14,078 nucleotides of DNA from JAILEN01 sp036723975 (GTDB lineage Bacteria > Bacillota > Clostridia > Lachnospirales > Lachnospiraceae): the NCBI GenBank assembly GCA_036723975.1, contig DAIMGJ010000028.1, positions 1 to 14,078 on the forward strand, given 5' to 3'. Shown one piece after another: positions 1 to 6,493 of this stretch. The translations under genes were made by a program, and so were the position numbers. The notes below the pieces were generated by a model. It had not been told where the DNA came from, made no database searches, and saw only the letters and a list, made by a program, of their open reading frames with translations. Every line of letters begins with the position of its first letter. Positions within the stretch are counted from its first letter, which is position 1.

Positions 1-84
1 TTAGTTTTTCCAGCGAGAGATTACGACACGAAACACTTTATAATAACTGTGCGCTATATCTATATGCTGTCGCTTAGCAACAGT
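1..84. other. Window edge, no gene seen
   Basis: This stretch lies downstream of the last minus-strand gene and its terminator. I see no convincing coding region on either strand. A TATAAT string at 39-44 on the plus strand has no matching -35 box at the usual distance, so I do not call a promoter. Confidence 0.5.
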
Positions 85-114
85 AAAAAAGAGACAGGAA
101 ATAATTCCTGTCTC
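85..114 (-). terminator. Rho-independent terminator after the DUF5692-like gene
   Basis: Read on the minus strand, a perfect 10-bp stem (GAGACAGGAA pairing with TTCCTGTCTC, arms at 91-100 and 105-114) closes a 4-nt loop and is followed directly by six Ts (85-90). It lies about 30 nt after the stop codon at 145. This is a textbook intrinsic terminator and marks the end of the single-gene unit that starts near 1293. Confidence 0.95.
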
Positions 115-144
115 TCAAAAAGATACTTTTTACAAAGAGTAATA

Positions 145-1260
145 TTACTCTGCTCTAGCCATAGCTTCTTCGAAGTCCTTAGTTCCTTCAAATACGTTGT
201 TAGAGTAAGGATTCTTGCCTGCCTTGATAGAACGTGTAATGATTACAGTGATGCAGATTACGTTTGCTGCTAAAGCTACAAGTGCAACAACACCCTGTGC
301 CTTAGGATTAGCTGTAATCTGGAATGCTTCCATAGCCTGGTTAGCTGCTTCGGTTTTGCCCTGTCCTGCATTGTAGATGGAAATAGCGCTTTCATAGAGG
401 TTCATAGCTGTAACGCCATTCTCTGAAGCTCCGCCGTATACACTTGGAAGTGCTGCCGGCATCCATGCTAACTGGAAGAGAGGCAATACCTGTGCCCACA
501 TACACCAGATTGCAAGTGTGTTTGCACGGTTCTGAATCCATGCACCCTTGTTCCAGAATGCGTTTGCAAATGTAGGAGCAAGAAGTAAAGCAACACCGCA
601 GTACCAAGTATGTGTAGGAAGGTTAAGGTATGTATACTCAAAGTTCCAAAGGTCATAAGCAACGATGAACCAAACTGTCATGTCCGGCCAAAGCATATCG
701 CTCTTGTTCTTATCCTTTGAAGTATAAAGCTTAATACATCCTGTCATACAGAAGATATTAATCATACCTGAAATGAAGTTGATGATGTTCCACCAACCAC
801 CGTAGATGAATACACCTTCGTTTGATGCCCACCAAGCACCGGAGAAATCTCCTGTGATTCCGTAAGCAGCAAATGCTGACTCAAGATCAGATACGTTAGC
901 GATCATGATGTTAGCAGCAACGATGAACCAAGGCCACCATTTGAACCACTCTTTTTTACCAAGTCCTTCTTTGTACTTGATCATCATAAAACCGACACAT
1001 CCGATGTCAGCTGCATAAAGCTTAAAGTAATGGAACCAACCATCCATGTAAGCTACTGTCCAGTTATCTTTACCGCCGAATGCACCACAGTGAGCAGCGA
1101 TGAAGTATACTGTTAAAATAAGCGGGATAACAACAAAAACAATCATTCCGCCTAACTTTGTACGGCGTCCGATTTCGTTCATGATGATTAATCCTGCGAA
1201 AACGAGCACCCAGCCAATAAGACTTACGACTGCATGGCTGTCATAAAGTTGAAACAACAT
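145..1260 (-). CDS. Tryptophan-rich polytopic membrane protein, probable DUF5692 family
   Basis: The product is a 371-residue integral membrane protein with roughly eight or nine hydrophobic segments, the first near residues 10-30 and the last near 328-350. It has no obvious signal peptide or enzyme motif. Its composition is striking: 20 tryptophans (5.4%), all in the first 275 or so residues and often clustered, as in EWFKWWPWF, GAWWAS and GGWWN. I recognise the pattern as the DUF5692 group of uncharacterised membrane proteins, from memory only, and its function is unknown. The ATG at 1260 is supported by AGGAGG eight nt upstream. The gene is monocistronic, with a near-consensus promoter (1300-1328) and its own terminator (85-114). 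This, together with regular codon use, suggests high expression. A transporter or small-molecule-binding membrane protein is possible, but nothing here proves it. Confidence 0.85.
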   Translation of the reverse strand: MLFQLYDSHAVVSLIGWVLVFAGLIIMNEIGRRTKLGGMIVFVVIPLILTVYFIAAHCGAFGGKDNWTVAYMDGWFHYFKLYAADIGCVGFMMIKYKEGLGKKEWFKWWPWFIVAANIMIANVSDLESAFAAYGITGDFSGAWWASNEGVFIYGGWWNIINFISGMINIFCMTGCIKLYTSKDKNKSDMLWPDMTVWFIVAYDLWNFEYTYLNLPTHTWYCGVALLLAPTFANAFWNKGAWIQNRANTLAIWCMWAQVLPLFQLAWMPAALPSVYGGASENGVTAMNLYESAISIYNAGQGKTEAANQAMEAFQITANPKAQGVVALVALAANVICITVIITRSIKAGKNPYSNNVFEGTKDFEEAMARAE

Positions 1261-1268
1261 ATTTAACT

Positions 1269-1274
1269 CCTCCT
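1269..1274 (-). promoter_or_regulatory. Ribosome binding site of the DUF5692-like gene
   Basis: AGGAGG sits eight nt before the ATG at 1260, within a purine-rich GAGGAGGAG run. It fixes the start codon and predicts efficient initiation. Confidence 0.85.
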
Positions 1275-1299
1275 CTATTTATAATATGTTTCTTACGAA

Positions 1300-1328
1300 A
1301 TTATAAAACTCCCCTTGTTATTTTTCAA
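1300..1328 (-). promoter_or_regulatory. Strong sigma-A-type promoter for the DUF5692-like gene
   Basis: On the minus strand TTGAAA (1323-1328) is followed after exactly 17 nt by a consensus TATAAT (1300-1305). The predicted start is near 1293, giving a short leader of about 33 nt. Surrounding DNA (1306-1385) is very A/T-rich, including AT tracts upstream of -35 that could act as an UP element. The promoter lies downstream of the galT terminator, so the gene is transcribed independently. Confidence 0.85.
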
Positions 1329-1385
1329 TAATTAACGTCGAAAAATAATATACATTTTATAAAATTTGTTTAAACTCTAAAAACA

Positions 1386-1457
1386 AAAGAATCGTAGAAT
1401 ACTTTTTGCCGGGCTCCAAAAAAAAGAGCCCTACACAAAAAGATTCTACGATTCTTT
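1386..1457 (-). terminator. Very long terminator hairpin after galT
   Basis: A 72-nt inverted repeat starts 12 nt after the galT stop codon. Three paired blocks stack: 15 bp (1386-1400 with 1443-1457), 7 bp CTTTTTG/CAAAAAG (1402-1408 with 1436-1442) and 6 bp GGGCTC/GAGCCC (1411-1416 with 1426-1431). Only short unpaired gaps separate them, and the loop contains eight T/A. On the minus strand it is followed by TGTTTTT. This is far longer than a normal terminator stem. It should end the lgt-galT transcript and protect its 3' end, and it also carries a poly-A/T loop on either strand. Confidence 0.85.
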
Positions 1458-1468
1458 ATACTACAATA

Positions 1469-2956
1469 TTACAATACTTCAATAAATCTTCTGAACGCTT
1501 TTAAACCTTCGTCGTTGCATTTATATACGCCGGCGTCTTCCAACACCTGACAAAAGACTTTTCCAACTTCCTGTTGAAGGATTTCGGAAACATTCTCCTT
1601 TGTAATGGTATAGTTGCCTTTAAACTCGTCTACCCAGTCAGCATGCTTTGCAAGAGTTTCATCGGCGCGTAAATCTTTTCCTTCTACAATGGCATCTGCC
1701 AAATCTTCAAGCTCACCCTTTAATCTGGAAGGAAGAACCGCAAGTCCCATAACCTCAATCAAGCCGATGTTTTCTTTTTTGATATGGTGAAGTTTCTCAT
1801 GAGGATGATAAACTCCCAAAGGATGCTCCTCAGTTGTAATATTATTACGGAGTGCCAAATCAAGTTCAAATAAGTCTCCACGCTTTCTGGCAATCGGAGT
1901 AATGGTGTTATGCGGCTCACCATCGGTTTCCGCAAAGATAAACGCCTCTTCGTCGGTATAGCCTCTCCAGGCGCCAAGAATATGATCTGCCAAATCGATG
2001 ATACGCTTTTCATCCTTACACTGTAAACGGATAACAGAAAGCGGCCATTTTACAATTCCGCAAGTCACATCCTCAAATCCCTTTACAGTAAAGTTTTCGA
2101 TCATCGGAGCCTTTTCCATGGCAAAGGTATAATGTCCGCCCTGGAAATGGTCATGACTTAGAATTGATCCACCCACAATCGGAAGATCCGCATTGGATCC
2201 CAAGAAGTAATGAGGGAATGCTTTTACAAAATCAAACAACTTGATAAAGGTAGCCTTCTCGATTTTCATCGGGGTATGCTGTCCGTTAAACACGATGCAG
2301 TGCTCGTTATAATATACATAAGGAGAATACTGGAACCCCCAATCACTGTCATTGATGCGGATTGGAATAATTCTGTGATTTTCCCGGGCCGGATGATTTG
2401 CTCTTCCGGCATATCCTTCGTTTTCCACACAAAGCAAACATTTCGGATATGCAGACTGTGGCGCATTCTTTGCTGCTGCAATCGCCTTTGGATCCTTTTC
2501 CGGTTTGGATAAGTTAATCGTGATATCCAATGTTCCATAGTCGGTCTCGGTGGTCCACTTCAAATCCTTTTTTACACGATAGGTACGAATATAATCAGAC
2601 GCACGGCTCAACTTGTAGAAATAGTCAGTTGCAGTTTCCGGGCTGATTGCATACTTTTCTTTGAACACACGCTGAACTTCTGCCGGGCGCGGAGTCAGGC
2701 AGTTCATAAGCTTGGTATCAAACAAATCACGGTAAACAATGGAGTCCTCGATAATGCCACGGGAAACCGCCTCGTCCAAAAGTGCTTTTAAAACTTCCTC
2801 CAATTCGATATTGGAAAGATCGCAGTCCACATCCTCGTATTCATCTTCCTTAAAGCAATCCAGTAAAAGATTTGTGGCGTACACACGCTCACACTCCGGC
2901 ATCAATCCGGAATTGATTCCATACTGCACAAGTTTCTTAATATTTTCACTTAACAT
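1469..2956 (-). CDS. galT: UDP-glucose--hexose-1-phosphate uridylyltransferase, class II
   Basis: GalT transfers UMP from UDP-glucose to galactose 1-phosphate in the Leloir pathway, giving UDP-galactose and glucose 1-phosphate in the cytoplasm. The 495-residue length fits the long Gram-positive class II family rather than the 350-residue class I enzyme. Visible landmarks are CLLCVENEGYAGR (173-185), HRIIPIRIN (194-202) and SHDHFQGGHY (267-276), the His-containing segment that corresponds to the catalytic region. The ATG at 2956 lies inside the end of lgt (11-nt overlap), with AAAGGGG about eight nt upstream, so translation is probably coupled to lgt. No galK or galE is adjacent, which is unusual because class II galT genes commonly sit with them. 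The reading frame is intact. Confidence 0.96.
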   Translation of the reverse strand: MLSENIKKLVQYGINSGLMPECERVYATNLLLDCFKEDEYEDVDCDLSNIELEEVLKALLDEAVSRGIIEDSIVYRDLFDTKLMNCLTPRPAEVQRVFKEKYAISPETATDYFYKLSRASDYIRTYRVKKDLKWTTETDYGTLDITINLSKPEKDPKAIAAAKNAPQSAYPKCLLCVENEGYAGRANHPARENHRIIPIRINDSDWGFQYSPYVYYNEHCIVFNGQHTPMKIEKATFIKLFDFVKAFPHYFLGSNADLPIVGGSILSHDHFQGGHYTFAMEKAPMIENFTVKGFEDVTCGIVKWPLSVIRLQCKDEKRIIDLADHILGAWRGYTDEEAFIFAETDGEPHNTITPIARKRGDLFELDLALRNNITTEEHPLGVYHPHEKLHHIKKENIGLIEVMGLAVLPSRLKGELEDLADAIVEGKDLRADETLAKHADWVDEFKGNYTITKENVSEILQQEVGKVFCQVLEDAGVYKCNDEGLKAFRRFIEVL

Positions 2957-3824
2957 TAGGTGTCCCCTTTCGCAATTTTAAAAAATGATACATTAAATAA
3001 ACAACGGAAACCAGAATCAGAATCACCGATAGCACCTGGGAAACCGGAAGGTTGATTCCAATCATCTTTAACTGATCGGTTCTCAAAGACTCAATCCAGA
3101 ATCTTCCGAGCCCGTAAAACATAAGATATAGGAAAAACAGTTCTCCGTCAAATACCTTTTTCTTTCGAAGGAAAAGCAAAAGAAAAAATACCCCCAGATT
3201 CCATAAGCTTTCATACAAAAACGTAGGATGCACACTGATGAAATTAATTCCATCAATATTTAAAAGGTGTTCGGTCATCTCCGCCGTGATATCCGATGAA
3301 TCCCTTACTGCCTCCACCGGAATCTGCATGGACAAAAGTCCGTCGGAATATCCACCGAAAGCCTCTCTGTTAAAAAAGTTTCCCCAGCGTCCGAAAATCT
3401 GACCAATTAATACTCCATAGGCTACGGAATCCAAAACATCAAACAGTTTCAGTCCCTTCTTTTTGCAAATCAAAAACACTCCGAGGAAGCCTCCGATAAT
3501 GCCGCCATAGATGGCAAGGCCTCCCTCTCGTAACATAAAAACACCAATCAGTCGATCTTTGTATTCACTCCAGGAAAAAATCACATAATAGGCCCGGGCT
3601 CCGATAACACCTAAAACCATGCCCCAGATAATCACATCCAGGTAATCATCCGTACTTTGACCTTTTCTCTTGGCATCCGCCAAAATAAACAGCCACGCAA
3701 GAATCATTCCAAAGGTAATGACCATTCCGTAATATGCAATTTCAAACCCAAAAATCGAAATATTTTGTCCCACATGAGAAAAGCGTATTCCCAAGTGCTC
3801 AAAAAGTATACTGTCTACACTCAT
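2946..3824 (-). CDS. lgt: Prolipoprotein diacylglyceryl transferase
   Basis: Lgt is the membrane enzyme that moves a diacylglyceryl group from phosphatidylglycerol to the lipobox cysteine of prelipoproteins, the first step of lipoprotein maturation. The 292-residue protein has about seven hydrophobic segments. It carries the family landmarks: REGGLAIYGG (99-108), the signature GRWGNFFNREAFGG (145-158), HPTFLYES (199-206) and RFWIESLRTDQL (241-252). The ATG at 3824 is preceded by AAGGAG at eight-nt spacing. It overlaps galT at its 3' end by 11 nt and follows the second YhgE gene by 63 nt, where a promoter candidate (3871-3899) is seen. The pairing with galT has no obvious metabolic logic and may simply reflect shared expression. 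Confidence 0.97.
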   Translation of the reverse strand: MSVDSILFEHLGIRFSHVGQNISIFGFEIAYYGMVITFGMILAWLFILADAKRKGQSTDDYLDVIIWGMVLGVIGARAYYVIFSWSEYKDRLIGVFMLREGGLAIYGGIIGGFLGVFLICKKKGLKLFDVLDSVAYGVLIGQIFGRWGNFFNREAFGGYSDGLLSMQIPVEAVRDSSDITAEMTEHLLNIDGINFISVHPTFLYESLWNLGVFFLLLFLRKKKVFDGELFFLYLMFYGLGRFWIESLRTDQLKMIGINLPVSQVLSVILILVSVVYLMYHFLKLRKGTPNVK

Positions 3825-3876
3825 CTTTTTGTCTCCTTACCTTACATACCATAACAAAAAACTTGTCGACAGTATA
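3807..3876. repeat. 13-nt imperfect inverted repeat around the lgt start
   Basis: TATACTGTCTACA (3807-3819) and TGTCGACAGTATA (3864-3876) are reverse complements at 12 of 13 positions. The 44-nt spacer holds the lgt ribosome site and start codon. The right arm covers the candidate -10 box and start point of the lgt promoter, and includes the palindrome TGTCGACA. An operator pair or RNA fold is possible. A repeat of this quality can also arise by chance in a window this size. Confidence 0.4.
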
Positions 3877-3899
3877 GGTTTTCTTTTTTAAATTAACAA
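3871..3899 (-). promoter_or_regulatory. Candidate promoter for lgt-galT
   Basis: On the minus strand TTGTTA (3894-3899) and TATACT (3871-3876) are separated by 17 nt. The -35 box lies in the last codons of the upstream YhgE gene. The predicted start is near 3864, giving a leader of about 40 nt before the lgt ATG. The -10 matches five of six consensus bases and the -35 four of six, so lgt-galT may be transcribed independently of the YhgE cluster as well as by read-through. Confidence 0.55.
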
Positions 3900-6047
3900 A
3901 TCCGTTTTTTCCGTGCTCTCTTTAATGGTAAGATTTAATTTCTTGCACGGAATGCTGATAACAAGACCAATCAAAAGGGCTAGGCCAATGTATAGCAAAA
4001 GTCCGGACATATACTTCCAGTAATCCATCTGATACATACCGGCAATACACTCTCTTACAGCATTCATTCCGTAAGCAAACGGCATATATTCATACATTAC
4101 CTGATAGACTTTCGGTAATACTTCCACAGGGAAAGTTCCGCCGCTTCCGGCTACCTGAAGTACCATAAGTACTACGGCGATTGCCTCTCCCACCGCTTCG
4201 AAGGCATAGGTCAACGCATACAAAAACAGGGTAAAGGTAAAGCTTACAAAGGAGCATGCCAGCCAAAACAAAAACTTATGCTGGCACTGAATTCCGGTGA
4301 AATACAAAGCTCCCATCACCGTAATAAAGGTCTGTAGCTGCCCAATAACGTAGAACACCAAATATCTTCCGAAGAATTCCTGTACCGTAGTTAAATGTTC
4401 CACACCCGGAACGTTTTTTACCTTCGTATGAACAATGGCAACCAAAATAAGTGCTCCAACCCAAATAGATAAGATAATGTAAAACGGAGCCGTTGCGGAA
4501 CCGTTATTTTCAATTTCATAAATGCTTTGTTGATTGATATCAATAGGGCTGGAAACAAAATCCGCGATGATTGCGGGATCCGTCTCCAAAAGCTGTAACA
4601 ACATCTGATACTGCTTGTTTCCATCCACAGCTTCCATATCATCGATGATCTGCTGTAATTGTGTCTGCATCTCCGCAACACTGTTTCTGGTTTCCACAAG
4701 ATTGTCTTTTCCCATGGACATCACATCCGGGTAGGATCCCAAAATACCGGCCAACTGGTCCACTCCGCTTCCGGAATACTTCAAAAGACTTCTAACTTCG
4801 TTTAAAGAATTTCCGATTTGCGTAAGTGTATTGTTAATGGACGGAGATACACTGTTCTGATATCCGTTCTTTAACGCTGCCAAGGAAGTTCTGGCACTTG
4901 AAATATGATCGCTTAATGACTTTAATGTGGCAGCAGCATCCTCCGCCGTAGTTTTTCCCGCAGTCTGCATAGCAGCCACATTATCATTAAGAGAGGATAA
5001 TCCTGTGTTTACTTCCTCGATTTTGGAATCCAGTTCATCATTTTCATAATTAACATCACTTTTGGCGGTACTTACAGCCGTATCAAAGCTGCTCTGTGCA
5101 GAAGTCAATGCAACCTTTAGTGCTTCCGCCATCACTTCCGAATACTCACCGGTACTTTCCACCTGAGATACCATCTCATTCACAAGAGTCTGTGTATTTT
5201 CCAATTGCTTATCCGCTGTATCGAATCCGGCAATCACAACTTGGGATACCGCACCGACAGAAGTCACATTTACCGACAACGAAGAATCCGCTGCTGCCAT
5301 CATGGCTCTGGAGTTTTCTTCAATGGCATCCAGTTCCGTGCTTACCCCGGCAGCCGCTTCCATCAAAGACTCGGAAGCATCCATAATACTGATGTAAGAA
5401 TCCAACAGACTGATAATGGTTTTTACATCTCCATTTAAGCGATTAAGTTTTGTAACCGCCACACCGGTAATACCGTTTGTTGCATTCCCGTCTTCTGTAA
5501 TCACATAGTTGGACGCAGTCAACAAGGAAGACGCCATGGTATTTACAAAGGCCTTATTTACTTCCTCCTGAACGGTGGTTTTTACCTTTCCCGTAATCTT
5601 CGGTGCAATGGCGTTTTTCTTTTCATTTTCATAATAGACAATAGTGGGGTGTTTTACATTTCCTCCAAGGAAGCTAAGCATATCCTCAGAGAAATCCTGA
5701 TCGATAACGAGTGCCGCATAGCATTCGCCGCTTTCCACCTGAGAAATCGCCTCATGAGAATCCTCTAAAAACACCCAGTTAATGCTGTCATTTCCCTTTA
5801 AGTTATCAATGATAATGGAGCCCACATTTAACTCTACACCATCCAAATTGCATCCCGCATCGTCCGAAGCCACAGCAACGGAAAGATGACCGGTGGCCTC
5901 TTTTTCATAAGGTGCCCAGTTGGATAAAATATTAAACCATGCGTACAGAGATGGAATTACGGACAAACCGATAATTACTACCACTGCCACTACATTGGTA
6001 TACAGTCGTTTTGCATCAGAGGCAAATATGCGAATAATATTAAGCAT
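3888..6047 (-). CDS. YhgE/Pip-family membrane protein, second paralogue
   Basis: The 719-residue protein has the YhgE/Pip layout. There is one N-terminal membrane helix (about 17-37) followed by the conserved PSLYAWFNILSNW segment, then a soluble extracytoplasmic region. A long Ala/Ser/Thr/Asn-rich helical stretch (about 180-500) probably forms coiled coils, and a C-terminal block of about five membrane helices resembles ABC-2-type permeases, with GSGGTFP and GMNAVRECIAGMY. The family includes the lactococcal phage infection protein Pip, Bacillus YhgE and, more distantly, EsaA of type VII secretion. The biochemical role is unsettled. The ATG at 6047 overlaps the end of the 150-residue gene by eight nt and has AAGGAGG six nt upstream. 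It resembles its upstream paralogue (6494-8647) at both ends but diverges in the middle, indicating old tandem duplication. No ATP-binding partner is nearby. Confidence 0.92.
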   Translation of the reverse strand: MLNIIRIFASDAKRLYTNVVAVVVIIGLSVIPSLYAWFNILSNWAPYEKEATGHLSVAVASDDAGCNLDGVELNVGSIIIDNLKGNDSINWVFLEDSHEAISQVESGECYAALVIDQDFSEDMLSFLGGNVKHPTIVYYENEKKNAIAPKITGKVKTTVQEEVNKAFVNTMASSLLTASNYVITEDGNATNGITGVAVTKLNRLNGDVKTIISLLDSYISIMDASESLMEAAAGVSTELDAIEENSRAMMAAADSSLSVNVTSVGAVSQVVIAGFDTADKQLENTQTLVNEMVSQVESTGEYSEVMAEALKVALTSAQSSFDTAVSTAKSDVNYENDELDSKIEEVNTGLSSLNDNVAAMQTAGKTTAEDAAATLKSLSDHISSARTSLAALKNGYQNSVSPSINNTLTQIGNSLNEVRSLLKYSGSGVDQLAGILGSYPDVMSMGKDNLVETRNSVAEMQTQLQQIIDDMEAVDGNKQYQMLLQLLETDPAIIADFVSSPIDINQQSIYEIENNGSATAPFYIILSIWVGALILVAIVHTKVKNVPGVEHLTTVQEFFGRYLVFYVIGQLQTFITVMGALYFTGIQCQHKFLFWLACSFVSFTFTLFLYALTYAFEAVGEAIAVVLMVLQVAGSGGTFPVEVLPKVYQVMYEYMPFAYGMNAVRECIAGMYQMDYWKYMSGLLLYIGLALLIGLVISIPCKKLNLTIKESTEKTDLLI

Positions 6048-6492
6048 CTTTTTCCTCCTTCAACTGTTCGATTTTTTCTTTTACTTTTTGTTTTCCGGCT
6101 TCCAGTTTCTGACGGTTTTCCTCTTTTTTCTCTTCCAGTTTTTCATCGAGTTTATCCATAGTGGTACTAACGATTGCCTCTGCACGGTTTACTTTCTTTC
6201 CAATCAAAACATTGGTCTCTAAAGAATCATTTTCCAAATAATCCTTCAACTGTTCCTGCAATTTGTAATCCATAAATTCCACATACATTAAGTACGCGGC
6301 TATACCAAACAAAGAACCGATCCACAAAAGCAAAAATACCAGTTTGGAACCCTGGGTCAAAAAGCAAAGTATCAAAAACACAAGAGGGAGTAAAATATTT
6401 ACCTTCAAGCCGGTCTGAATTCTCTTTTGATTTTTTACATGCAGATCCTGCTGATAATCCACATATTTTTCAAATGCTTTTTTATAATCCAT
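6040..6492 (-). CDS. Small two-helix membrane protein with coiled-coil tail, unknown function
   Basis: I do not recognise this 150-residue protein. It starts with a polar amphipathic segment (1-27, rich in Lys, Tyr and Gln). Two hydrophobic helices in hairpin arrangement follow at about 29-47 and 51-72. The tail is long and very charged (about 108-150), dominated by Lys and Glu with leucines at heptad-like spacing, and is almost certainly a coiled coil. With two membrane passes, both ends should lie on the same side, probably the cytoplasm by the positive-inside rule. The gene lies one nt after the stop of the upstream YhgE gene and overlaps the next YhgE start by eight nt, so the three are translationally coupled. 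A GGAG lies about ten nt before the ATG. An accessory or assembly subunit for the two YhgE proteins is the simplest inference. Confidence 0.85.
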   Translation of the reverse strand: MDYKKAFEKYVDYQQDLHVKNQKRIQTGLKVNILLPLVFLILCFLTQGSKLVFLLLWIGSLFGIAAYLMYVEFMDYKLQEQLKDYLENDSLETNVLIGKKVNRAEAIVSTTMDKLDEKLEEKKEENRQKLEAGKQKVKEKIEQLKEEKDA

Positions 6493-6493
6493 A

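Noticed and set aside
39..44. TATAAT on the plus strand near the window edge
   Set aside because: There is no -35 match 16-18 nt upstream and no plus-strand gene follows; the downstream DNA is antisense to the DUF5692-like gene.
49..273. Short plus-strand reading frame of 74 codons
   Set aside because: It runs across the terminator and antisense to the end of the membrane-protein gene, with no ribosome site and no protein-like composition.
5096..5438. Plus-strand reading frames opposite the second YhgE gene
   Set aside because: They are antisense shadows of a well-supported gene. They are Pro/Ser/His-rich with no ribosome site.
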